Of a stretch of DNA of 22,048 nt, positions 15,031-22,048 are shown piece by piece; within the stretch, counting starts at the first letter, position 1, and each line of letters opens with the position of its first letter. Position numbers and translations under genes: made by a program. Under the pieces are notes generated by a model. The model saw nothing but the letters and a program-made list of their open reading frames with translations. It searched no databases and had not been told where the DNA came from. This stretch comes from Bacteroidales bacterium UBA1180 (GTDB lineage: Bacteria > Bacteroidota > Bacteroidia > Bacteroidales > Paludibacteraceae), in assembly GCA_002310195.1 (NCBI GenBank), contig DBYS01000005.1, positions 1 to 22,048 of the forward strand, given 5' to 3'.

Positions 15031-16477
15031 TCTTATCGAACCGGATGGTTGATTGCAAGCCTTCGAAGGTAGCATCCTTCACCCGGAATGTTCCGCCCTG
15101 CAATGCGTTCAACATGTAACTCGTCAGGTCATAGCCCAGCAGGTCATAACGCGGCATGGTCGATGACAGCTGATGACCGAAGTACTGCGCAAAATCCTGT
15201 TCGTAACGTTTGATCGCCTCAGCATCCGGCGTAATGAACACGCCCGTAAAGATCTGCGGCAACAGTATATGTTCGCTCTGCCAGCTGTACTGGCTGAGTA
15301 TGGTCAGTTGTTTGCCGTGCTTGCCCGACATGAGGTAAGGCATGAGCAGCTGCACGTTTGAGTAACGATCGGTGTGGAAGAGCAGGATATTCTCCATGCT
15401 GTCCTTCATAGCCAGGCTGACCGAATCCGCCAATATCTGCCGGATCGTCGTATGCGTTACGGGCAACTGGCGCGCCCGTATGCTGTCGCGCAAGGTACGT
15501 ATACTCTGTGGGTAATCCATCTTGTCGGCATAAGCATCCACCTGCACGATATTCGTCACAGTGCGCAAGGAGTCAAGATGCTCCATCAGGGCGTGAACCT
15601 GTACATCGTCCGAGGGGTTGAACTTCATCAGACAGGGAGTCTTCTGCACCACCGGAGGTAGAGTTTGCAGGAACGGAACCATCATCGGTATCTGATGCTC
15701 GACGGCATAGGCCGACACCATTTCTACGGGTTTCTGATACACCGGCCCGATGAAGGCGTCCATGTTCGCCAGTGCGCCGGAATCGATCAGTTGGCATACC
15801 GCACTGCCGAACTTACCCACATCGTAGGTATGGACGTCGTAGTACGTTGTATGCTTCCGACCAAGGCTGTCGGTGTACTCCGGATCATGGTGCTTGAGCG
15901 CCAGCAACGCGCCGACATAGAAGTCATAGAACCGGTCGATCGTCGGGTTGCGTTGCGCCGTATTGGCCTGCAGCGGCAACATGATTGCCAACCGTATGGT
16001 ATCGGTCAATACGGGTTCCGGCAGCGTGTCAAGCAATACAGGAACTTCGACCACCAGCGTATCACGCTCGACCGACAGCACTGTTTCCTTCACCAGTGGC
16101 GTAGTATCCAAAGCGGCCTTGATCTCTGCTACGGGCACCGCCTTCTCGGTGCGCTCTGCGCGCTTGGCTAATTTGTCCTCATTCACCGGTTTCATCTTAG
16201 GCGTAGCCGGTTGCTTGGGCGTAGCGGGCAGATCAGTCGGGATAAGGATCACCTCTTCGTACCGCAAACCGCGGGTCTTCAATGCAGGATTAGCCTGCAA
16301 GATAGCCTCTTGCGACACCCCGAAGTTCTTGCTTATCCGGTACAAGCCTATGCTCTTCTCCACCGTGTACTTGTAGTACACTTTGCCGTCGATCGTATCT
16401 GTAGGCCAAGGCAACAACTCCTGTGCTTGTGAACCTAGCGCCACAAGCAACAAGCCGTATAGCAGTATCCGTTTCAT
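14981..16477 (-). CDS. LysM plus periplasmic-binding-fold protein
   Basis: A signal peptide (MKRILLYGLLLVALGSQAQ) sends this 498-residue protein to the periplasm. Residues about 34-82 form a LysM peptidoglycan-binding domain (YYKYTVEKSIGLYRISKNFG, then QANPAL). A basic, Pro/Lys-rich linker (about 84-155) follows, including the repeated ATPK, and then a domain resembling type I periplasmic binding proteins (Peripla_BP_6-like, about 160-498: IRLAIMLPLQANTAQ, MDAFIGPVYQKPVEMV, NILLFHTDRYSNVQLLMPYL). The family is common in Bacteroidales without an assigned role. A binding-protein fold tethered to peptidoglycan recalls LpoA-type activators of penicillin-binding proteins, but this is inference. 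Its ATG overlaps the gldG stop as ATGA, so the two are translationally coupled. Confidence 0.85.
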   Translation of the reverse strand: MKRILLYGLLLVALGSQAQELLPWPTDTIDGKVYYKYTVEKSIGLYRISKNFGVSQEAILQANPALKTRGLRYEEVILIPTDLPATPKQPATPKMKPVNEDKLAKRAERTEKAVPVAEIKAALDTTPLVKETVLSVERDTLVVEVPVLLDTLPEPVLTDTIRLAIMLPLQANTAQRNPTIDRFYDFYVGALLALKHHDPEYTDSLGRKHTTYYDVHTYDVGKFGSAVCQLIDSGALANMDAFIGPVYQKPVEMVSAYAVEHQIPMMVPFLQTLPPVVQKTPCLMKFNPSDDVQVHALMEHLDSLRTVTNIVQVDAYADKMDYPQSIRTLRDSIRARQLPVTHTTIRQILADSVSLAMKDSMENILLFHTDRYSNVQLLMPYLMSGKHGKQLTILSQYSWQSEHILLPQIFTGVFITPDAEAIKRYEQDFAQYFGHQLSSTMPRYDLLGYDLTSYMLNALQGGTFRVKDATFEGLQSTIRFDKNENGGYENTYIVIQRR

Positions 16478-18084
16478 GACAATATGTATTTTCTTCTGCG
16501 AATAATCAAAACACTTATAGCGAGCAATCCGATCAGCAGCAACGGTATAAGCACGCTTATCGTCTGTATCAATGCGCGGGACTGATGCGCACGCCGGTCG
16601 TTAAGCAGGCGGAGAGCGATCGTCTTTTCTCTAAGGCCGATCAGTCCGCTGTCATCCGCCAGATCCAGCACAGCGTTCACCACAAAATCCCTGTTGCCGA
16701 ACTGTATTCCCGTGTACCGGTCATAGCCGACCGGCAGAGGTTGGCCCTGATGCCAATGATTGAGCAGCACGCTGCCCGAGGCTACAACCAGTTGGCGTGT
16801 GTGCACGGATCGCTCAAGCCGGTCGTTGTCCGTCAGTCCTTCGGGAATCATCCGATGGCTGAACGCCGACGGGAACTCGCCTTCCAGCCGCACTGCCACC
16901 GGCAGGTATGCCGATACGAAGTACTGCGGATCGACTTGGATCTTATTCAGATCAATCTCAGCAGGTGCATGCGTCTGCCGCGAAGCTGTAGAGGTAGCCA
17001 GCAGCACTTCCTTCCGGATATCCGCACTGCCGCCGACCGTATCAATTGTGGAGGTAAACACGCTGCTTACTTGCATCACATCCTTCGTTACCGGCGAACC
17101 GGATGCTGTCAGCAACAGCGGCGCGTACGTCCACGGCATAGGCTGATACTGCGGCTGTCCTGCCTCGCCCGACACATCCACAGGGATAGTCATACATTGC
17201 AAATCCTGTACCAGTGTTGAATTGATGCGCACACCGTAGCGGAACAGCATGTCCGTCAAGTTCAGTTCCAGCGGGATGACCGGTGTCATGCCCGACTCCG
17301 ACAGCATATCTTCGGACAGTCGCACACCGTCCAGTGCCCATAGTACACGTCCGCCGTGCATCACGTACTGGTCAAGGATATACTTGTCCCGTTCGCTCAG
17401 CGGCTTTTGCGGCGCGGCTACTATAACTACCTTGTACGGCGCCAATGCCTGTACATCATCCGTCAGCGCACCGCGATCGACATCGAAGTAGCGGCTCAAC
17501 TGGCGGCTCACGTCATACACATCCGCCTCATCCAGTTCGCCGTGCCCCTCGAGGAACGCTATCCGTGCTATCGTGTCGCGGCTGATGCTGTGGATAGCCT
17601 CAGCGAACACGTACTCCAGATTCTCAATGCTCTTGTTCAGGTTCTGCTCACCGGTCAATGCGCGGTTGTTCTTGAGCAGCGTCACCACCGTCTGACGTCC
17701 GCGGTAGTGAATCTTTGCATACGGATAGACCGTTGTTTGTGCGGTCTTGCCGTTCTGTTCGCGCTCATGGATAACCGTCGGTTGCAGGCCTTCGGTACTG
17801 CCTTCCTGCACATCGGTCATATGCACCCGGCCGTAACGGCTCATCTCGTCGATCAGCTCGACCGTAGCGCGACGCAGACGACGAAAACCGCTATTCAGAT
17901 CGCCGTCAAGCAGCACCTCGATCTGTACAGGGCTATCCAGCCCTCCAAGCAACTCTTTAGTCGGTTGCCCAAGACTGTAGCGCTTGTCCTCCGTCAGATC
18001 CCATCGCAACGGATACAGGTATGCTGCTACGCCCAGTAGCACCATACATATTATTCCAACTATGTATCCTTTGCGTTTATTCAT
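16474..18084 (-). CDS. gldG: GldG-like ABC-transporter auxiliary protein
   Basis: GldG is an ABC-type auxiliary protein that works with the permease GldF and ATPase GldA; in Flavobacterium it is needed for gliding, but homologues occur in non-motile Bacteroidota. The product has one N-terminal membrane helix (about 6-24, GYIVGIICMVLLGVAAYLY) followed by the family signature RWDLTEDKRYSLG, a long extracytoplasmic region (IEVLLDG, IAFLEGHGELDEADVYDVSRQL, KVVIVAAPQKPLSERDKYILDQYVMHGGRVLWALDG), and a C-terminal helix (ALIQTISVLIPLLLIGLLAISVLII) ending in RRRKYILS. ATG at 18084 (536 aa) is preferred over an upstream TTG at 18099. Neither gldF nor gldA is beside it: the preceding gene is a PpiC-type chaperone. 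The following LysM gene overlaps by 4 bp. Confidence 0.92.
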   Translation of the reverse strand: MNKRKGYIVGIICMVLLGVAAYLYPLRWDLTEDKRYSLGQPTKELLGGLDSPVQIEVLLDGDLNSGFRRLRRATVELIDEMSRYGRVHMTDVQEGSTEGLQPTVIHEREQNGKTAQTTVYPYAKIHYRGRQTVVTLLKNNRALTGEQNLNKSIENLEYVFAEAIHSISRDTIARIAFLEGHGELDEADVYDVSRQLSRYFDVDRGALTDDVQALAPYKVVIVAAPQKPLSERDKYILDQYVMHGGRVLWALDGVRLSEDMLSESGMTPVIPLELNLTDMLFRYGVRINSTLVQDLQCMTIPVDVSGEAGQPQYQPMPWTYAPLLLTASGSPVTKDVMQVSSVFTSTIDTVGGSADIRKEVLLATSTASRQTHAPAEIDLNKIQVDPQYFVSAYLPVAVRLEGEFPSAFSHRMIPEGLTDNDRLERSVHTRQLVVASGSVLLNHWHQGQPLPVGYDRYTGIQFGNRDFVVNAVLDLADDSGLIGLREKTIALRLLNDRRAHQSRALIQTISVLIPLLLIGLLAISVLIIRRRKYILS

Positions 18085-18113
18085 TGACAAAGTCCCCAAG
18101 TTCGCAGAGAACC

Positions 18114-19883
18114 TTATTGTAGTACCTCGCGGTTAATAACTACCGGATACTTCTGCTTGAGCGCCTCAATCCAGCGGGCATCCAGGTACTCCTGATAATC
18201 CGACGTAACTTTGTTACGGTCATCGGTATAAACCTCAGCCCCCTTCAGCACCTTACCGCTCACGAACACGTACGGCAGTTTCGTATCCGGCACAAACTCC
18301 GTCTTCTTGTTCTTGAAGCCGTACTTGTCGATGGCAGCGTTCTTCTCCGGCAGCCACAGCCCCTGCTCCATGCGCACGTACCGTACGCTGTCGGTGTTCA
18401 GGCGCTTGAGGTAACTCATCACCGAATCCGGCTGAGCTTGCTTGACAATACGTTGCGCGGCTTTCAGGGTGTTCTTGTCCTTGCAATAAACGACTATACC
18501 CTTGAATCGCGGCTGCTCCCATACATAGTTCGCCTTGTTAGCTGCAAAGAACGCCTCCAGTCCGGCAGTATCCTTGGCGGCTTTATCCCAAACCTCCTCC
18601 AGCGACACGTCGAACAGCAATATACCGTCATGATACTCCTTCACCAGGCGAGCCAGTTCGGGATACTTAGCCTCCAGGTGCTCATCGGCATAAGCCATCA
18701 CCTCGGCATCGCTCATCTCGGCCGGCAGATTGTACTCGGCGCGGGTCTTGGCGATGAAGCTCTCTTTCACCTCACGCGAGCGCTCGTCGCGCTGAACGCG
18801 TTTCTTGATATCATCTTTTACTTCGTCATAAGGCAGTGTACCGCGTTTGCCGTCGAGCTTGGCTATATGCCAGCCGAAGCGCGACTCAAACGGCTTGGTA
18901 ATATCGCCTACGTTCTGAATACCGAACACGGCATCCTCAAACGGCTTAACCATCGCGCCGTGACCGAACCATCCCAGACTGCCGCCACGCATAGCCGAAC
19001 CTTTGTCGTCCGACAGTTCGCGTGCCAGCTCGTCGAACTTGGCATCCGGCTGAATAGCCAACTGATAGATCGAGTCGATCACCACCTTCGCACGTGCTGC
19101 AGCTACGCTGTCACCACGCGGCACGGTCTTCATGATATGCGAAGCCTGAACTTCCTCGTGCTGACGCTCCTCTTCCACCAGTGCGATGTGGAAACCGTAC
19201 GGGCTGCGGAACACTTCGGTCACCTCGCCCACAGGCGTTGTATATACGGCTTTCTCGAACGGATAAACGAAGCGGAACGGACTGATCCAACCCAGTTCGC
19301 CTTGCGATTCCTTCACGCTCGGATCGGTCGAAACCTCCGATGCCACGGCCTTGAAATCCTCTTTCGGCGCGTAGGTCGTACGGGCTTTCTTGCCTTTGCC
19401 TTTTATGATCTTCTTGCCCGTGGTCACGCGCTCGCGGGCGTCGTTGATGCGTGCCAGCGCCTGCTCAACAGTAGCGGAATCCGCACTCATCGGGCACTCG
19501 ATAGCTATATGTGCCACGCGGCGGTCAACTTTCTGCCATTCATACGTACGGCGCATCAATGCCTCCATAGCATCGTTGTCGGTCAGGTACTTCGGCGTAG
19601 CCTGCGCGCGATAGCCCTTAAGCTCCTTGATGAACGCTTGCGTCGTGTCTATACCGCGATGCTCGGCTTCGGTCACTTTAAGCTTGAAGTTAACGAACAG
19701 GTCAAGATACTCCTCCAGCGATTTCTGGCTGCCGGCGGCCTCCTGGCTGTTCTTCTCATAGATGTACTGGAACTCCGACAACATCACCGGCTTGCCGTCG
19801 ATGGTCATCAGCACTTTGTCGTCCTGGGCGCGCATACCCAAGGCGCACAACGCCATTACTAGCGTAATCAATGTCTTTTTCAT
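18114..19883 (-). CDS. Periplasmic PpiC/SurA-like peptidyl-prolyl isomerase, two PPIase domains
   Basis: This is a periplasmic folding factor of the parvulin type. The start ATG at 19881-19883 gives 589 residues with a signal peptide (MKKTLITLVMALCALGMRAQ); a longer frame with nine more residues would spoil it. After a SurA-like N-terminal chaperone segment (about 21-118: VLMTIDGKPVMLSEFQYIYEKN, LDLFVNFKLKVTEAE) come two parvulin domains: 121-238 (VAHIAIECP and GELGWISPFRFVYPFEKAV, with an unusual lysine-rich insertion at about 152-170) and 244-345 (VQASHIMKTVPRGD and GGSLGWFGHGAMVKPFEDAVF). The C-terminal 240 residues include more helical chaperone-like sequence. It is the first gene of the long minus-strand run, behind a clear promoter and a 100-base leader. 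It could serve the outer-membrane barrels encoded downstream. Confidence 0.93.
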   Translation of the reverse strand: MKKTLITLVMALCALGMRAQDDKVLMTIDGKPVMLSEFQYIYEKNSQEAAGSQKSLEEYLDLFVNFKLKVTEAEHRGIDTTQAFIKELKGYRAQATPKYLTDNDAMEALMRRTYEWQKVDRRVAHIAIECPMSADSATVEQALARINDARERVTTGKKIIKGKGKKARTTYAPKEDFKAVASEVSTDPSVKESQGELGWISPFRFVYPFEKAVYTTPVGEVTEVFRSPYGFHIALVEEERQHEEVQASHIMKTVPRGDSVAAARAKVVIDSIYQLAIQPDAKFDELARELSDDKGSAMRGGSLGWFGHGAMVKPFEDAVFGIQNVGDITKPFESRFGWHIAKLDGKRGTLPYDEVKDDIKKRVQRDERSREVKESFIAKTRAEYNLPAEMSDAEVMAYADEHLEAKYPELARLVKEYHDGILLFDVSLEEVWDKAAKDTAGLEAFFAANKANYVWEQPRFKGIVVYCKDKNTLKAAQRIVKQAQPDSVMSYLKRLNTDSVRYVRMEQGLWLPEKNAAIDKYGFKNKKTEFVPDTKLPYVFVSGKVLKGAEVYTDDRNKVTSDYQEYLDARWIEALKQKYPVVINREVLQ

Positions 19884-19966
19884 TATCTTTTTTTTTAACA
19901 GTTTATGCACACTCGTATAGGCAACGTTGACTACGGTTTGTAGCCCTCGTGCCGGTATCGGTTTTT

Positions 19967-19986
19967 GCGTTTTTTATAAAAAACGC
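19967..19986. other. Perfect 20-bp palindrome in the ppiC leader
   Basis: Positions 19967-19986 are self-complementary: GCG, six T, AT, six A, CGC. It lies 13 bases downstream (minus strand) of the -7 box of the ppiC promoter, so it starts about five bases after the predicted start of transcription. It could be an operator or an early RNA hairpin. A terminator is less likely because no T-run follows on the minus strand. Confidence 0.7.
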
Positions 19987-19998
19987 CATAATCCGCTA

Positions 19999-20030
19999 CA
20001 AAGTTACAAAAAAATTTTGATATTTGCAAA
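19999..20030 (-). promoter_or_regulatory. Promoter for the minus-strand run (ppiC to 1917)
   Basis: On the minus strand a -33 TTTG (plus CAAA at 20027-20030) and a -7 TAACTTTG (plus CAAAGTTA at 19999-20006) are spaced by 20 bases. Transcription would start near 19992, giving a leader of about 110 bases that ends in an A-rich stretch before ATG at 19883. It interlocks with the divergent promoter of the DHH gene. Confidence 0.7.
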
Positions 20031-20046
20031 AAAAATTGTATCTTTG
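20016..20046 (+). promoter_or_regulatory. Promoter for the DHH phosphoesterase gene
   Basis: A -33 TTTG at 20016-20019 and a -7 TATCTTTG at 20039-20046 are separated by 19 bases. The start of transcription would be near 20053, leaving about 25 bases of leader before ATG at 20078. The -33 boxes of this and the opposite promoter lie within 15 bases of each other. Confidence 0.7.
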
Positions 20047-20077
20047 TAGCAACTTTTTAACAATACGGCACTTTTTT

Positions 20078-21274
20078 ATGAATTACACAGCCATTTCTGA
20101 CAAAATATCACCGCTTCAACTCGAGCACGCAATGCGTTGCATCTGCGATGCACGATCCATCGCGATCATCACCCATCAGAACCCTGACGGCGATGCGATG
20201 GGCAGCAGTCTGGCGATGCGTTACCTCTTGCTTGCCCTCGGCAAGACAGAAGTTACAAACATCGTGCCAACGTCGTTCCCCGATTTCCTCGCGTGGCTGC
20301 CGGGTGTGGATCAGGCAATCCAGTACGAGCAGACTCCCGATGCCGCTGCTAAGGCGCTCCGCGAAGCCGATCTGGTCATCTGCACCGATCTGGCCGAACC
20401 CGGACGAGTGGCTGCGCTCAGCGATGTTCTTGCCGAGCGTTTCGATGCCTACAAGGCTGCCGGGGATGCCGGCTTATCCGGCGCTTCCGGTAAGGGCGCT
20501 AACTCTCTGCTGATCATCGATCACCACCTCTCGTCGGCCTGCACCGAGCAGCCTGAACAGATAGCTTATCCCGACATTGCTTCAGCCAGCGAACTGGTGT
20601 TCAGGCTCGCCTATCAGTTTTCGAAACTCGACCGAGCCGTTTTCGAGCCGTTATCGAGCCGTTATCGAGCCGTTATCGGGAGTGATCTGTTTTTCCTCAC
20701 GCCGGAGTTCGCCACTTGCATCTATGCCGGCATGATGACCGATACCGGCAACTTCTCCTACAACTCGTGCGAACCGGAGATGTACAACATTGTAGCCATT
20801 CTCCTCACTACCGGCATCAACAAGGACGCCATTTACGACCGCATCTTCAACGCCTATTCGGCTGACAGAGTGCGGCTTATAGGCTATTGCCTGTACCATA
20901 AGATGAAGCTATTCCCCGAGTTCCACGCCGCGCTTATCACGCTCAACCGAAGGGAGATGTACCGCTTCAACGCCAAGTCCGGCGACATGGAAGGCATAGT
21001 GAACATGCCGCTGCAGATCAAGGATATATATTACTCCGTATTTATGCGCGAGGACAAGATCCCGCCGCACCAGCAAGCCGAAGCCGGCGGAGCGAAGGTC
21101 AAGGCCAAGATCTCCTTCCGCAGCCAAGGCGACCGGCCGGTCAATAAGTTGGCGCGTGAGGTGTTCCGCGGAGGCGGGCACATGAACGCTTCCGGCGGCG
21201 AATTCTTTGGCTCGGTGGATGAGGCAGCACAAAAGTTCATCGAAATTATGCCCAAATATTTGCTAAAAGAATAA
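20078..21274 (+). CDS. DHH/DHHA1 phosphoesterase (NrnA-like)
   Basis: The 398-residue cytoplasmic enzyme belongs to the DHH family that includes NrnA, a nano-RNase and pAp phosphatase. Metal-binding motifs are HQNPDGDAMGSS (33-44), ICTDL (Asp104), IIDHH (146-150) and MTDTG (220-224). The DHHA1 substrate-binding motif is GGGHMNASGG (365-374), with FRSQGD before it. It is about 50 residues longer than the usual 330-350. The extra residues are at about 111-143 (a Gly/Ala-rich loop, AGDAGLSGASGKGANS) and at about 186-209, where an 11-bp tandem repeat is read in three frames. The ATG at 20078 is preferred; an upstream TTG lies inside the promoter. It stands alone between a divergent promoter pair and gap. 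Confidence 0.93.
   Translation: MNYTAISDKISPLQLEHAMRCICDARSIAIITHQNPDGDAMGSSLAMRYLLLALGKTEVTNIVPTSFPDFLAWLPGVDQAIQYEQTPDAAAKALREADLVICTDLAEPGRVAALSDVLAERFDAYKAAGDAGLSGASGKGANSLLIIDHHLSSACTEQPEQIAYPDIASASELVFRLAYQFSKLDRAVFEPLSSRYRAVIGSDLFFLTPEFATCIYAGMMTDTGNFSYNSCEPEMYNIVAILLTTGINKDAIYDRIFNAYSADRVRLIGYCLYHKMKLFPEFHAALITLNRREMYRFNAKSGDMEGIVNMPLQIKDIYYSVFMREDKIPPHQQAEAGGAKVKAKISFRSQGDRPVNKLAREVFRGGGHMNASGGEFFGSVDEAAQKFIEIMPKYLLKE
20633..20676 (+). repeat. Four 11-bp tandem repeats inside the DHH gene
   Basis: CGAGCCGTTTT (20633-20643) is followed by three identical copies of CGAGCCGTTAT (20644-20654, 20655-20665, 20666-20676). As 11 is not a multiple of 3, successive copies are read in different frames (EPLS, SRYR, RAVI). 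Three copies together add 11 residues in frame. Confidence 0.95.
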
Positions 21275-21275
21275 A

Positions 21276-21310
21276 TTTTTCATTTAGGTGAAAAAAAATA
21301 CATATTTTTT
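21276..21310 (+). terminator. Possible weak terminator after the DHH gene
   Basis: TTTTTCA (21276-21282) can pair with TGAAAAA (21289-21295) across a 6-base loop, and a T-run follows at about 21304-21310. The stem is almost all A-T and the T-run is 8 bases away, so this is a weak call; the region is simply very AT-rich. Confidence 0.3.
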
Positions 21311-21321
21311 TACCCTATCTC

Positions 21322-21352
21322 TTGCAAATATCATTTTTTTTCCGTAACTTTG
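21322..21352 (+). promoter_or_regulatory. Promoter for gap
   Basis: A -7 box TAACTTTG at 21345-21352 has a TTG at 21322-21324 placed 20 bases upstream as the -33 box (CTTG rather than TTTG). The leader of about 84 bases runs through short inverted repeats (AAATGC at 21359-21364 with GCATTT at 21372-21377) into an A-rich stretch before ATG at 21443. Confidence 0.65.
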
Positions 21353-21442
21353 TACCGAAAATGCGCTAGTGGCATTTCACGCGCTGATTGACAAGAAAAC
21401 TAACAATACATAAACCATTAAAAAACAAACTAACTCACAATT

Positions 21443-22048
21443 ATGACAAAAGTAGCTATTAACGGCTTTGGCCGTATTGGTCGTCTGGCTTTCCGTCAGA
21501 TGTTTGAAGCTGAGGGTTATGAGGTTGTTGCTATCAACGACTTGACCAGCCCGAAGATGTTGGCTCACCTCCTGAAGTACGATACCGCTCAAGGTGGTTT
21601 CGCAGGCAAGTTCGGCGAGGGCAAGCACACTGTTGCTTACAAGGACGCTATTCTCGCTGAGGATGGCAAGACAGTTCTGACTCCGGGTTCGATCATCGTT
21701 GACGGCAAGGAGATCACTATCTATGCTAAGCCTAACGCAGCTGAGCTGCCTTGGGGCGAGCTGAAGATTGACGTTGTTCTCGAGTGCACGGGCTTCTACA
21801 CCAGCAAGGCTAAGGCTGAGGCTCACATCCAGGCCGGCGCAAAGAAGGTTGTTATCTCTGCTCCTGCAGGCAACGATCTGCCGACTATCGTTTACAACGT
21901 TAACCACAAGACTCTGACTCCGGCTGACACCGTTATCTCTGCTGCTTCTTGCACCACCAACTGCCTCGCTCCGATGGCAGCTGCTCTGCACAAGTATGCT
22001 CCGATCCAGAGCGGTATCATGTCCACCATCCACGCTTACACCGGCGAC
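21443..22048 (+). CDS. gap: Glyceraldehyde-3-phosphate dehydrogenase, N-terminal part
   Basis: GAPDH oxidises glyceraldehyde 3-phosphate to 1,3-bisphosphoglycerate with NAD+ in central glycolysis. The window holds the first 202 residues; the gene runs off the end. The NAD-binding motif INGFGRIGR (6-14) and the catalytic SCTTNC (169-174, Cys170) are present, as are ECTGFYTS (114-121) and STIHAYTGD (194-202). A segment of about 15 extra residues (roughly 58-85) lengthens the loop before the PWGE motif compared with common forms. Codons are strikingly T-ending (GCT, GTT, GGT, CGT), unlike the GC-ending codons of all neighbours, as expected of a very highly expressed gene. The ATG at 21443 gives the usual MTKVAINGFG start. 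Confidence 0.98.
   Translation, partial: MTKVAINGFGRIGRLAFRQMFEAEGYEVVAINDLTSPKMLAHLLKYDTAQGGFAGKFGEGKHTVAYKDAILAEDGKTVLTPGSIIVDGKEITIYAKPNAAELPWGELKIDVVLECTGFYTSKAKAEAHIQAGAKKVVISAPAGNDLPTIVYNVNHKTLTPADTVISAASCTTNCLAPMAAALHKYAPIQSGIMSTIHAYTGD

Noticed and set aside
18085..18099. TTG start extending GldG by five residues
   Set aside because: ATG at 18084 places the membrane helix right after MNKRK as in known GldG proteins; TTG starts are rare.
18438..19862. Long open frame (474 codons) on the plus strand opposite the ppiC-like gene
   Set aside because: It mirrors a clear parvulin gene, has no recognisable domain and is rich in His/Arg/Leu as expected from the complement of GC-biased codons.
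20024..20077. Upstream TTG start that would lengthen the DHH protein by 18 residues
   Set aside because: This segment contains the -7 promoter box and has no homology-like sequence; ATG at 20078 fits better.
21377..22033. Minus-strand frame opposite gap
   Set aside because: The plus strand encodes GAPDH with its NAD-binding and SCTTNC motifs; the other frame is a shadow.

Overview
The window looks like a chromosomal piece of a Bacteroidales bacterium (phylum Bacteroidota); the family cannot be fixed by eye. Four things point there: promoters of the TTTG / TAnnTTTG type typical of Bacteroidota, lineage-specific families (GldG, DUF5683, DUF4296, PorT-like barrels, a DAHP synthase-chorismate mutase fusion), many exported proteins whose signal peptides end in A-Q or in a lipobox, and AT-rich leaders between GC-rich genes. 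No rRNA, tRNA, insertion sequence or CRISPR array was seen, and no stretch over 300 bases lacks a gene.

Layout. Positions 1-394 hold the end of a plus-strand unit: the tail of a holin-like membrane protein and a 66-residue lipoprotein, possibly the edge of a prophage or lysis module. A terminator follows, with the -33 box of the next promoter in its loop, and then a sodium-dependent NSS-family transporter (498-1895). Its stop codon lies in the loop of a 13-bp hairpin that separates it from the convergent minus-strand genes.

From 19883 down to 1917, sixteen genes run on the minus strand with gaps of at most 55 bp and several overlaps. In order of transcription they are: a two-domain PpiC/SurA-like chaperone, GldG, a LysM plus periplasmic-binding-fold protein, an outer-membrane barrel, a family 9 glycosyltransferase, ParA, ParB, a DUF5683 protein, an MltD-like lytic transglycosylase, a MerR-DUF4296 fusion, DAHP synthase/chorismate mutase, PheT, a second barrel-like protein, a lipoprotein alpha/beta hydrolase, an FN3-like lipoprotein and a small secreted protein. 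The themes are envelope assembly, peptidoglycan remodelling and chromosome segregation, with aromatic amino-acid synthesis and charging inserted.

At 19884-20077 two promoters diverge from a shared AT-rich core, one reading into the minus-strand run and one into a DHH phosphoesterase (NrnA-like). The window ends inside gap (GAPDH), whose T-ending codons contrast with its neighbours and suggest high expression.

The most unusual items are: the in-frame fusion of a MerR DNA-binding domain to a DUF4296 lipoprotein, with the signal peptide and lipobox now internal; four 14-bp repeats exactly filling the gap before that fusion; and a four-copy 11-bp repeat inside the DHH gene, read in all three frames in turn, so that a change of one copy would shift the frame.
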